A stretch of 5,278 nt of DNA, from assembly GCA_028707415.1 (NCBI GenBank), contig JAQWBC010000088.1:1-5278 (forward strand), read 5' to 3'. Below, one piece after another: positions 1 to 5,278 of this stretch. This DNA comes from Candidatus Izemoplasmatales bacterium (lineage in GTDB: Bacteria > Bacillota_I > Bacilli_A > Izemoplasmatales > Hujiaoplasmataceae). The position numbers were made by a program, and so were the translations under genes. The notes beneath the pieces are model-generated. The model did not search any database, was not told the DNA's origin, and saw only the letters and a list, made by a program, of their open reading frames with translations. The stretch's first letter is position 1. Each line of letters begins with the position of its first letter.

Positions 1-1518
1 TATAGTATCCGCAAAAAAGCCTTTCATCATTTACAAGAACTGCCTTTTTCATATTATGATCGAACTCGTACAGGTTGGATTATGGCCCGCATGACCGCTG
101 ACACCAGAAACCTTTCTGATATCTTATCGTGGGGCGTCATCGATTTGACTTGGGGGATTGTTTTAATGATTTTGTTAATCGTTGTCATGTTTGTCATCAA
201 TTGGCAACTGGCTCTGATTACGATTACTGTCGTCCCGATTTTGGCACTGATTTCCACTTGGTTTCGCAAATATATTTTGCATTCCCAACGGGAAATTCGA
301 AAAACAAATTCCAAGATTACTGGACTATTCAATGAAGGAATTACTGGTGCCTTAACAACGAAAACCCTTGTTTTAGAAAAGGATAATTATAACGATTTCA
401 ACGACTTGACGATGGATATGCGAAATAAGTCAATCAAAGCGGCAGTAATCCGTGGTTTTTACTTTCCTTCAGTAATCTTTCTAATCGCCCTGACAACGGC
501 AGCGATATATTATGCCGGTGGTTCAATGGTAATAAATAATGTTTTAAATATTACCACTTTAATTTTGTTTACCACTTATGTTTGGCAATTCTTTGATCCG
601 GTAAATAACATTGCGGAAACATACACCCGGATGCAGCAAGCACAAGCTTCGGCGGAACGGGTTGTTTCATTAATGGAAACAAAGCCGGACATTATTGACA
701 CCGACGAAGTTATTGCTAAATATGGGACATTATTCGAATATAAACGCGAAAATTTTGAACCGCTCCTTGGTGACATCGAATTTCAAAACGTATCTTTTAA
801 GTATCATGTTGGCGAACAAGTATTGACCGATTTTTCTCTTAATGTAAAAGCTGGGCAATCGATTGCTCTCGTTGGTCACACTGGGGCCGGTAAATCGACA
901 ATCGTTAATTTAATCTGCCGCTTTTATGAACCTACTTCTGGCAAAATTTTAATTGATGGCATCGATTATAAGGAACGGAGCCTCGGATGGTTACATTCGA
1001 ATTTAGGATATGTGCTACAGACACCGCATCTCTTCTCGGGAACCGTCATGGATAATATCAAATACGGGAAATTAGGATCCACTGATGAAGAAGCTATCGC
1101 CGCTGCGAAAGCCGTGGAAGCTCATGAGTTTATCATGAAATTTGAAAACGGTTATCAAACAGAATGCGGTGAAGGCGGATCGCATTTATCTGTTGGTCAA
1201 AAACAACTAATTTCGTTTGCCCGTGCTATTCTCGCCAATCCCAAGGTTTTAGTATTAGATGAAGCAACTTCATCTGTCGATACAGAAACCGAAAAAGCGA
1301 TTCAAACCGCTATCTTTAAACTGCTGAAAGGGAGAACATCGTTTATTGTCGCTCACCGCTTGTCAACGATTGTTGCCTCAGATCGCATCTTGGTCTTGGA
1401 ACAAGGTATCGTGACAGAAGAAGGAACGCACAAAGAATTAATTGCTAAACAGGGACAGTATTACAAATTATATACCAATCAATATACCGAAGATATGTTG
1501 GAACTTTCCAAACGGTAA
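1..1518 (+). CDS. ABC exporter subunit, fused permease/ATPase (MDR type), 5'-truncated
   Basis: This is the C-terminal 505 residues of a half-transporter that couples ATP hydrolysis to export across the cytoplasmic membrane. The frame is open from base 1, and the first 27 codons already read as the conserved first cytoplasmic loop (...LPFSYYDRTRTG...). The true start therefore lies upstream, with roughly the first 100-120 residues (TM1-TM2) missing. Hydrophobic segments near window residues 45-80 and 145-185 fit TM3-TM6. The ATPase domain is complete: Walker A GHTGAGKST (residues 292-300), Q-loop Gln340, signature LSVGQ (396-400), Walker B VLVLDE with the catalytic Glu421, D-loop SSVD, and H-loop His452. 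The signature has Val where LSGGQ has Gly, a common variant in this family. The NBD looks catalytically competent. Firmicute relatives often work as heterodimers encoded by adjacent genes, so a partner gene may lie upstream (inference). The substrate is unknown: a drug, lipid or peptide is possible. Confidence 0.95.
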   Translation, partial: YSIRKKAFHHLQELPFSYYDRTRTGWIMARMTADTRNLSDILSWGVIDLTWGIVLMILLIVVMFVINWQLALITITVVPILALISTWFRKYILHSQREIRKTNSKITGLFNEGITGALTTKTLVLEKDNYNDFNDLTMDMRNKSIKAAVIRGFYFPSVIFLIALTTAAIYYAGGSMVINNVLNITTLILFTTYVWQFFDPVNNIAETYTRMQQAQASAERVVSLMETKPDIIDTDEVIAKYGTLFEYKRENFEPLLGDIEFQNVSFKYHVGEQVLTDFSLNVKAGQSIALVGHTGAGKSTIVNLICRFYEPTSGKILIDGIDYKERSLGWLHSNLGYVLQTPHLFSGTVMDNIKYGKLGSTDEEAIAAAKAVEAHEFIMKFENGYQTECGEGGSHLSVGQKQLISFARAILANPKVLVLDEATSSVDTETEKAIQTAIFKLLKGRTSFIVAHRLSTIVASDRILVLEQGIVTEEGTHKELIAKQGQYYKLYTNQYTEDMLELSKR

Positions 1519-1543
1519 CGAGAATACGAATATTTAAATTAAT

Positions 1544-1607
1544 AAATCCCCTAATCGGAGACGATGCACATTAATAATTTGCATACTCAGAAAAGGGGAT
1601 TTTTTTT
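1544..1607 (+). terminator. Probable rho-independent terminator of the ABC transporter gene
   Basis: AAATCCCCT (1544-1552) pairs perfectly with AGGGGATTT (1594-1602), and eight T residues run from 1600 to 1607. The element begins 25 bases after the ABC transporter stop codon. The loop of about 41 bases is long for a simple terminator but contains a second short stem, ATGCA (1564-1568) with TGCAT (1580-1584), which would shorten it. It most likely ends the exporter transcript and insulates it from the tRNA gene. The minus-strand side has only a weak T-run, so bidirectional action is doubtful. Confidence 0.75.
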
Positions 1608-1656
1608 ATGACCGGAAAAACGCGAAAATTTTGCTTTTCTTTTTTGGAAAATATAG

Positions 1657-1662
1657 TATAAT
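1657..1662 (+). promoter_or_regulatory. -10 box of the tRNA-Leu promoter
   Basis: A perfect TATAAT lies 12 bases before the mature tRNA 5' end. That places the transcription start around 1668-1670 and leaves a very short 5' leader for RNase P to remove. No good -35 box is placed ideally: TTGCTT (1631-1636) is 20 bp away, and TTTTCT (1635-1640) is 16 bp away but a poor match. The region between 1608 and 1656 is otherwise A/T-rich with no other recognisable element. Confidence 0.55.
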
Positions 1663-1674
1663 AATTATTGCTAT

Positions 1675-1761
1675 GCCAGTGTGGTGAAATCGGTAGACAC
1701 GATGGACTCAAAATCCATTGCCCTTGAAAGCGTGCCGGTTCGAGTCCGGCCACTGGTACCA
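1675..1761 (+). tRNA. tRNA-Leu, anticodon CAA
   Basis: The full cloverleaf can be folded by hand over 87 bases. The acceptor stem GCCAGTG (1675-1681) pairs with CACTGGT (1751-1757). The D stem is GTG/CAC, and the anticodon stem ATGGA/TCCAT (1702-1706, 1714-1718) encloses the loop CTCAAAA. The anticodon CAA (1709-1711) reads UUG leucine codons. A long class II variable arm (about 1719-1733) and the T arm GCCGG/CCGGC with TTCGAGT loop follow. The discriminator is A (1758), as leucyl-tRNA synthetase expects, and CCA is encoded (1759-1761). The long variable arm and discriminator support Leu identity. The terminal pair is G1-U72, a wobble instead of the usual G-C. The gene stands alone, with its own promoter box and terminator. 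Confidence 0.97.
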
Positions 1762-1770
1762 ATATATTAT

Positions 1771-1798
1771 AACCGTGAGATAATCACGGTTTTTTTTT
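1771..1798 (+). terminator. Rho-independent terminator of tRNA-Leu
   Basis: An 8-bp perfect stem AACCGTGA (1771-1778) and TCACGGTT (1784-1791) with a GATAA loop is followed by an uninterrupted T-run to 1798. It lies 9 bases after the tRNA CCA end, so it terminates the tRNA transcript and separates it from the operon promoter downstream. Confidence 0.93.
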
Positions 1799-1838
1799 GC
1801 AAAAATGTTTTTGAAAGGAAGTTTTTTATATTGCCATA

Positions 1839-1867
1839 TTGACAAGTAAAAATTTCAGTGCTAATAT
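1839..1867 (+). promoter_or_regulatory. Strong housekeeping-sigma promoter of the aminotransferase-aldolase-TetR operon
   Basis: A perfect -35 TTGACA (1839-1844) is separated by exactly 17 bp from TAATAT (1862-1867), one mismatch from TATAAT. The -10 is preceded by TGC (1859-1861), an extended -10 element. Transcription would start near 1874, giving a leader of about 45 bases. The A/T-rich stretch upstream (about 1800-1838) could act as an UP element. A promoter this close to consensus should be strong by default, which fits control by a repressor bound just downstream. Confidence 0.85.
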
Positions 1868-1878
1868 TGATTCAAGAC

Positions 1879-1894
1879 GTGAGTGACCACTCAC
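1879..1894 (+). promoter_or_regulatory. Palindromic operator, probable TetR-family repressor site
   Basis: GTGAGTG (1879-1885) and CACTCAC (1888-1894) form a perfect inverted repeat with 7-bp arms around a 2-bp centre (AC). It lies about 5-20 bases after the predicted transcription start and before the ribosome binding site, where a bound dimer would block RNA polymerase. TGAGTGA-type palindromes are common for TetR-family regulators, and the operon's third gene encodes one, so autoregulation through this site is the simplest reading (inference). In RNA it could fold as a 6-bp hairpin with a GACC loop, but without a T-run it is not a terminator. Confidence 0.72.
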
Positions 1895-1903
1895 AAGATG
1901 GTT

Positions 1904-1909
1904 GAGGAG
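1904..1909 (+). promoter_or_regulatory. Ribosome binding site that fixes the aminotransferase start
   Basis: GAGGAG sits 9 bases before the ATG at 1919. The two upstream in-frame starts, GTG at 1883 and ATG at 1898, lie inside or immediately after the operator palindrome and have no Shine-Dalgarno sequence in front of them. The ATG at 1919 is therefore preferred. Confidence 0.85.
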
Positions 1910-1918
1910 ATAAATTAT

Positions 1919-3409
1919 ATGGCATACAATGGCTTTGCAATTGAAGAATACCTTGATGCATCAGCTGTTACCAAACAACTTGATGAATTGATTAAAAAGC
2001 CGGTTTACTCAATTAAATCGGTGTTTTTAAAAGAATATGTTGACAATTATTTTAATAAAAAATGTTTACAATCGCAAGCGATGATTGAAGAAGCTAAAAC
2101 CATAATTCCTGGTGGTGTTCAACATAATTTGGCCTTTAATTATCCGTTTCCAATTGTAATTACCAAAGCTGAAGGCGCTAAGTTGTACGATCTTGACGGA
2201 AACTGGTATTACGATTTATTACAAGCGGGAGGACCAACAATTTTGGGAAGTAATTCTCCCGTGGTTAAAGATCAGGTTATTCATTTGCTTAATACTTGTG
2301 GACCATCGACAGGATTATTCCATGAGTATGAATCCAAACTGGCAAAAAAGATTTCGGAAATGGTTCCATCGGTTGAAATGTTTCGCATGCTTGGTTCGGG
2401 AACAGAAGCTTGTATGTGCGCGGTTCGAATTGCTCGACTGAAAACCAAACACAAGAACATTCTCAAGATGGGCGGAGCTTATCATGGTTGGTCCGATCAA
2501 CTAGCTTATGGAATGCGAATTCCGGGCACAAAAGGAATGATGTCTAAAGGCGTTCCTGCTTTTGTTTTTAAACATACTGACGAATTTTTCCCCAATGATT
2601 TACAAGATTTAAAGCGAAAACTTCGACGAAATCAGCTTAATGGTGGTACAGCCGCAATCTTCATTGAACCAGTCGGTCCGGAAAGTGGTACGCGTCCATT
2701 ATCGAAAGAATTCGTTCTAGGTGCGCAGAAACTGGCGCATGAATACGGAGCGCTATACATCTTTGATGAAGTCGTTACCGGTTTTCGAATTGGTCCTAGT
2801 TGTGCTCAGGGATACTTTGGTGTTGACCCTGATCTTACAATTTTTGGCAAGATAATCGCTGGAGGTTACCCAGGGGCGGGTGGTGTTGGCGGTCATAGAG
2901 ATTGTATGATTCATCTTGGTGCCGGACTAGATTCATCGGGAAAGAAGATACCCAAAGCTTTATGCGGTGGCACTCTGGCCGCGACTCCGATTTCGTGTGT
3001 TGCTGGGTATTATACTTTGTGTGAGATTCAAAGAACGAATGCCTGTGAGGTTGCCGGCCGAATGGGTGATCGGCTTACTAAAGGACTACAAGCACTAATA
3101 ATTAAATATCAACTGCCCTTTGTTGCCTTCAATCAAGGATCGATTTGCCATCTTGACACGGTGGGGACGATGCATTTCTGCGTCGATTGGAAAAGAATTT
3201 GGAAGATTCCAGAAATTTTAAAACAAACGGGAATTAGGCAAAAGGAAATGGAACATATGGGTGCTGCTTATATGGCAGAAGGAATTGTCACTTTAGCTGG
3301 TTCACGACTATATACAAGTGCCGCCTACACCGAAGCGATGATTGATGATCTATTACAAAGATTTGAACGAGTGATGTCCAAATGCGGGCCTTTGGAGGAT
3401 AAGAACTAA
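1919..3409 (+). CDS. Class III PLP-dependent aminotransferase, glutamate-1-semialdehyde aminomutase-like
   Basis: A 496-residue cytosolic fold-type I PLP enzyme. Seen in the sequence: IIPGGVQHN (62-70) and the YDLDGNWYYDL strand region, the cofactor phosphate loop GSGTEA (159-164), the YHG motif (188-190) that stacks on PLP, the ring-nitrogen Asp283 in IFDEVVTGFR, the Schiff-base Lys311 in FGKIIAGGYP, and GGTLAATP (350-357). These motifs, and the region 200-225 ending in GVP, match the glutamate-1-semialdehyde 2,1-aminomutase branch (HemL-like) better than ornithine or GABA transaminases. HemL is about 430 residues long; here the HemL-like part begins near residue 50, leaving an unexplained N-terminal extension. 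No heme genes are adjacent, and the next gene is an aldolase, so a role in heme synthesis is unlikely. It may instead be an aminotransferase, aminomutase or PLP lyase acting on an amino-aldehyde or amino-sugar-like substrate (inference). It is the first gene of an operon; the next gene starts 2 bases after its stop. Confidence 0.92.
   Translation: MAYNGFAIEEYLDASAVTKQLDELIKKPVYSIKSVFLKEYVDNYFNKKCLQSQAMIEEAKTIIPGGVQHNLAFNYPFPIVITKAEGAKLYDLDGNWYYDLLQAGGPTILGSNSPVVKDQVIHLLNTCGPSTGLFHEYESKLAKKISEMVPSVEMFRMLGSGTEACMCAVRIARLKTKHKNILKMGGAYHGWSDQLAYGMRIPGTKGMMSKGVPAFVFKHTDEFFPNDLQDLKRKLRRNQLNGGTAAIFIEPVGPESGTRPLSKEFVLGAQKLAHEYGALYIFDEVVTGFRIGPSCAQGYFGVDPDLTIFGKIIAGGYPGAGGVGGHRDCMIHLGAGLDSSGKKIPKALCGGTLAATPISCVAGYYTLCEIQRTNACEVAGRMGDRLTKGLQALIIKYQLPFVAFNQGSICHLDTVGTMHFCVDWKRIWKIPEILKQTGIRQKEMEHMGAAYMAEGIVTLAGSRLYTSAAYTEAMIDDLLQRFERVMSKCGPLEDKN
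3394..3398 (+). promoter_or_regulatory. Ribosome binding site of the aldolase gene, inside the preceding gene
   Basis: GGAGG lies within the last codons of the aminotransferase gene, 13 bases before the ATG at 3412. This is a strong match at a slightly long spacing. Together with the 2-base gap between stop and start, it suggests translational coupling of the two enzymes. Confidence 0.6.
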
Positions 3410-3411
3410 GG

Positions 3412-4590
3412 ATGGTGTACTTAGAAACCGAGGCTCGAAGATTAGTGGTTCAGGCCGGAAAACAATTAGTTGAATCTGGTCTGATTGCGAGAACATGGGG
3501 AAACATTAGTGCGCGAATATCTAACACACAGTTTGTGATTACTCCCAGTGGAATGGCGTATGAAACATTGCTACCAGAACAAATTGTGACTGTGAATATT
3601 GATGATTGTTCCTATGATGGCAATATTAAGCCATCTAGTGAAAAAGGGATTCATGCCGATGTATATCGGTTACGTCCGGAAGCAAATTTCGTCATTCACA
3701 CGCATCAAACCAAAGCATCAGTAATGAGCATTATGGGACGTGATTTAACAGAATATTCATTGGAATCATCAGAAATATTTGGAACATGCATTCCTTGCGC
3801 TGAATATGGTATATCTTCGACAAAGACGCTTCGAAAGGCGGTTGCGAAAGCAGTTTCATCGAACCCTAAAAGTCAAGCAATACTATTGCGTAATCATGGA
3901 GTTCTTTGTATTGGCAGTGACTATTTGTACGCATTTGTTATCGCTCGAACCTTAGAAACCGTATGCGCAAACGCCATTGAAGCTATTGTTCTTCGTAAAA
4001 GTGCATTGCCCAAGTATTCTGATGAACTTCGTCGCAGTTGGTATTTGCATAGCATCGTAAAGAACCAAGTAAATCCACCCCCTTGTCCTGATTTGGGCAA
4101 CAGTTGGCGAAATAGAAATCTGTTTACGTTAGAGTATGAGCAAAAAATTTATCACTTTGATTTAAATGCTTTACCGACCAACTTGTTCAAAGTCGCAGCG
4201 ATACATGCAAAAATCTATCAAAGTAGCCGAGTGTCACATATTATTCATGTGACTGACCCTGAGGTTTTAACCGTTAGCAGAACGGGTAAAACCATGAATC
4301 CCTCAATTGATGATTTAGCACAAATTGCTGGTATCAACATTCGATGTAGTGATGAGTCATCGGTAGCCCGAAAATTAAAAAATCGAAACGCCGTTTTTGT
4401 TCGCAATTCCGGAGCTTTATGCACCGGAAACACGGCTTTGGATGCGGAAGCTTGTGGCATGGTATTAAAAAAAGGTTGTGAAGCGGAAATATTCTCCGTA
4501 TTTTTACCGAAGCAAAATCAGCTTGGTTTATTTGACGCTCTGATTCAAAGAACATTTTACGTTTTGAAATATTCCAAACTTAAGAAATAA
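3412..4590 (+). CDS. Class II aldolase/adducin-family protein with a degenerate second domain
   Basis: A 392-residue protein; class II aldolases such as fuculose-phosphate aldolase are normally 210-230 residues. Residues 1 to about 200 form a complete domain: GN (30-31), TPSG (44-47), SSE with the catalytic-type Glu77, metal ligands His96 and His98 in HTH, and His162 in RNHG. It should therefore bind a divalent metal and carry out aldol/retro-aldol or related chemistry (epimerases, decarboxylases and a dehydratase share this fold). Residues about 205-392 look like a second copy. AAIHAKIYQ and IIHVTDPEVLTVS parallel GIHADVYRL and VIHTHQTKASVMS, and AVFVRNSGALCTG parallels AILLRNHGVLCIG. In this copy Glu77 aligns with Val261, His98 with Thr281 and His162 with Ser333, so it is probably non-catalytic. 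No signal peptide or membrane segment is seen. It follows the aminotransferase gene with a 2-base gap, implying a shared pathway. The substrate is unknown. Confidence 0.9.
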   Translation: MVYLETEARRLVVQAGKQLVESGLIARTWGNISARISNTQFVITPSGMAYETLLPEQIVTVNIDDCSYDGNIKPSSEKGIHADVYRLRPEANFVIHTHQTKASVMSIMGRDLTEYSLESSEIFGTCIPCAEYGISSTKTLRKAVAKAVSSNPKSQAILLRNHGVLCIGSDYLYAFVIARTLETVCANAIEAIVLRKSALPKYSDELRRSWYLHSIVKNQVNPPPCPDLGNSWRNRNLFTLEYEQKIYHFDLNALPTNLFKVAAIHAKIYQSSRVSHIIHVTDPEVLTVSRTGKTMNPSIDDLAQIAGINIRCSDESSVARKLKNRNAVFVRNSGALCTGNTALDAEACGMVLKKGCEAEIFSVFLPKQNQLGLFDALIQRTFYVLKYSKLKK

Positions 4591-4596
4591 AGGGGG
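4591..4596 (+). promoter_or_regulatory. Ribosome binding site of the TetR-family gene
   Basis: AGGGGG begins directly after the aldolase stop codon and lies 9 bases before the ATG at 4606. This supports that start and efficient translation from the operon mRNA. The 15-base gap is too short for an independent promoter. Confidence 0.8.
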
Positions 4597-4605
4597 ATAA
4601 TTACC

Positions 4606-5277
4606 ATGCTTAAAAAACTGACAGAGGAGCAAAAAAGTGTCATTCTTGAGACAGGCATCGCGGAATTTGCGGAAAAAGGGTTAAATCAAGCCAATATTAA
4701 CGTAATTGCAAAAAAAGCTGGCATTAGTGTCGGTGTTTTGTATAAATACTATAAAGACAAAGATGCTTTCTTTTTAGCATGCTTGCGGCGGAGCCTTGAT
4801 TTTCTTGAAGCCATCATTGCGGATTTTATGAATGGCGAAGAAAAAATGCTGGCTCGGGTGGCTAAGATGATTCGTGCCCTTCAGTATTATTCACGATTGC
4901 ATCCTAATTATGTCAATATGTATAATGAGATTACTTCGGGCAGTAGTAAAAAATACGCTCCCATGCTAGCAAGACAAATTGAAGGTGTTTCCGCAAAAGT
5001 ATATACCGAATTTATCACCAAAGCCAAAGAAAATAGCGATATTCGTAGCGATATTAATCCCATGATGTTTGCTTTCTTTTTTGACAATCTCTTGATGATG
5101 ATGCATTTTTCCTATTGTAGCGAATATTACCGCGAACGCTTTAAAATCTATTGTGGGGAAGACGTTTTTGATAACGATGCATTGATTGAAAGCGAGCTTC
5201 TAAAATTTATAGAGTCGGCTTTTACCATCGATCAATCTGCAATCGTCCACAAAGGGCAGATGGATATAAAATCATGA
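4606..5277 (+). CDS. TetR/AcrR-family transcriptional regulator
   Basis: A 223-residue protein, typical in length for the family. The N-terminal DNA-binding domain is clear: helix 1 EEQKSVILETGIAEFAEKG (residues 7-25), then the helix-turn-helix NINVIAKKAGISVGVLYKYYKDKDAFF (30-56 region), with the recognition helix around SVGVLYKYY. The remaining residues are helical, aromatic- and Met-rich (MMFAFFFDNLLMMMHF, about 153-168), as expected for the ligand-binding and dimerisation core; they do not reveal the ligand. It is the third gene of the operon and has no promoter of its own. It most likely represses the operon from the palindrome at 1879-1894 and releases it when an effector related to the enzymes' substrate is bound (inference). 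The stop codon overlaps a possible start of the next gene. Confidence 0.93.
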   Translation: MLKKLTEEQKSVILETGIAEFAEKGLNQANINVIAKKAGISVGVLYKYYKDKDAFFLACLRRSLDFLEAIIADFMNGEEKMLARVAKMIRALQYYSRLHPNYVNMYNEITSGSSKKYAPMLARQIEGVSAKVYTEFITKAKENSDIRSDINPMMFAFFFDNLLMMMHFSYCSEYYRERFKIYCGEDVFDNDALIESELLKFIESAFTIDQSAIVHKGQMDIKS

Positions 5278-5278
5278 C
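5274..5278 (+). other. Possible start of the next operon gene (ATGA overlap)
   Basis: The TetR-family gene ends in ATGA, where ATG (5274-5276) overlaps the TGA stop (5275-5277). This is the classic four-base overlap of coupled genes. The preceding purine-rich sequence is modest: TGGA at 5261-5264, 9 bases before the ATG. Only five bases are visible, so no product can be proposed. Confidence 0.3.

Noticed and set aside
54..776. Short open frames on both strands inside the ABC transporter gene
   Set aside because: They overlap a frame with complete, recognisable ABC exporter motifs and show no family features of their own.
1675..1761. tRNA gene as an attachment site for an integrated element
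   Set aside because: No repeat of the tRNA 3' end, integrase or excisionase is present in the window, and the tRNA has its own terminator in place.
1571..1762. Minus-strand open frame of 63 codons overlapping the tRNA gene
   Set aside because: Its N-terminal half is the antisense translation of tRNA-Leu, a well-known kind of false protein call, and the rest crosses A/T-rich spacer and the terminator.
1879..1894. The palindrome as a terminator or attenuator hairpin
   Set aside because: There is no T-run after it, and the ribosome binding site follows at once; a DNA operator explains it better.
1883..1918. Longer aminotransferase starting at GTG 1883 or ATG 1898
   Set aside because: These starts lie in or next to the operator, have no ribosome binding site, and would leave a leader of only about 9-24 bases; ATG 1919 has GAGGAG at good spacing.
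1919..3409. Annotation as the heme-biosynthesis enzyme HemL
   Set aside because: The family motifs fit, but the extra N-terminal region, the aldolase partner, the TetR control and the lack of heme genes nearby make a paralogous function more likely.
2193..4555. Short open frames on both strands inside the aminotransferase and aldolase genes
   Set aside because: They are out-of-frame readings of genes with clear catalytic motifs, and they lack any recognisable domain.

Overview
The window is AT-rich DNA from what is most likely a low-G+C Gram-positive bacterium (Bacillota, or a related wall-less lineage that keeps the standard code). The evidence is purine-rich Shine-Dalgarno sites (GAGGAG, GGAGG, AGGGGG), near-consensus sigma-A type promoter boxes, stem plus T-tract terminators, a tRNA with an encoded CCA end, Trp read from TGG, and TGA used as a stop. 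The exact taxon cannot be named from this sequence.

Layout, all on the + strand. (1) Positions 1-1518 hold the 3' part of an MDR-type ABC exporter subunit (membrane domain fused to ATPase domain). The gene begins upstream of the window and is followed by a probable rho-independent terminator at 1544-1607. (2) Positions 1608-1800 hold a single tRNA-Leu(CAA) gene with its own -10 box and a strong terminator. (3) From about 1839 to the window end lies a compact operon. A near-consensus extended -10 promoter (TTGACA, 17 bp, TGC-TAATAT) is followed by a 16-bp palindrome just after the expected start of transcription. Three tightly spaced genes come next: a class III PLP-dependent aminotransferase related to glutamate-1-semialdehyde aminomutase (1919-3409), a 392-residue class II aldolase/adducin-family protein (3412-4590), and a TetR-family repressor (4606-5277). 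The last bases contain an ATGA stop/start overlap, so the operon may continue into at least one more gene.

The first two genes probably act in one pathway: a PLP enzyme on an amino-carbonyl compound and a metal-dependent class II aldolase (retro-aldol cleavage or a related reaction). The TetR-like protein probably controls them, and itself, through the palindrome, with relief by a pathway metabolite. The substrate cannot be deduced. The most notable points are the likely operator/repressor pair, the aldolase, which reads as a tandem duplication whose second half has lost nearly all its catalytic residues, and the HemL-like enzyme with an N-terminal extension in a non-heme context. The ABC exporter and the tRNA appear to be separate transcription units.
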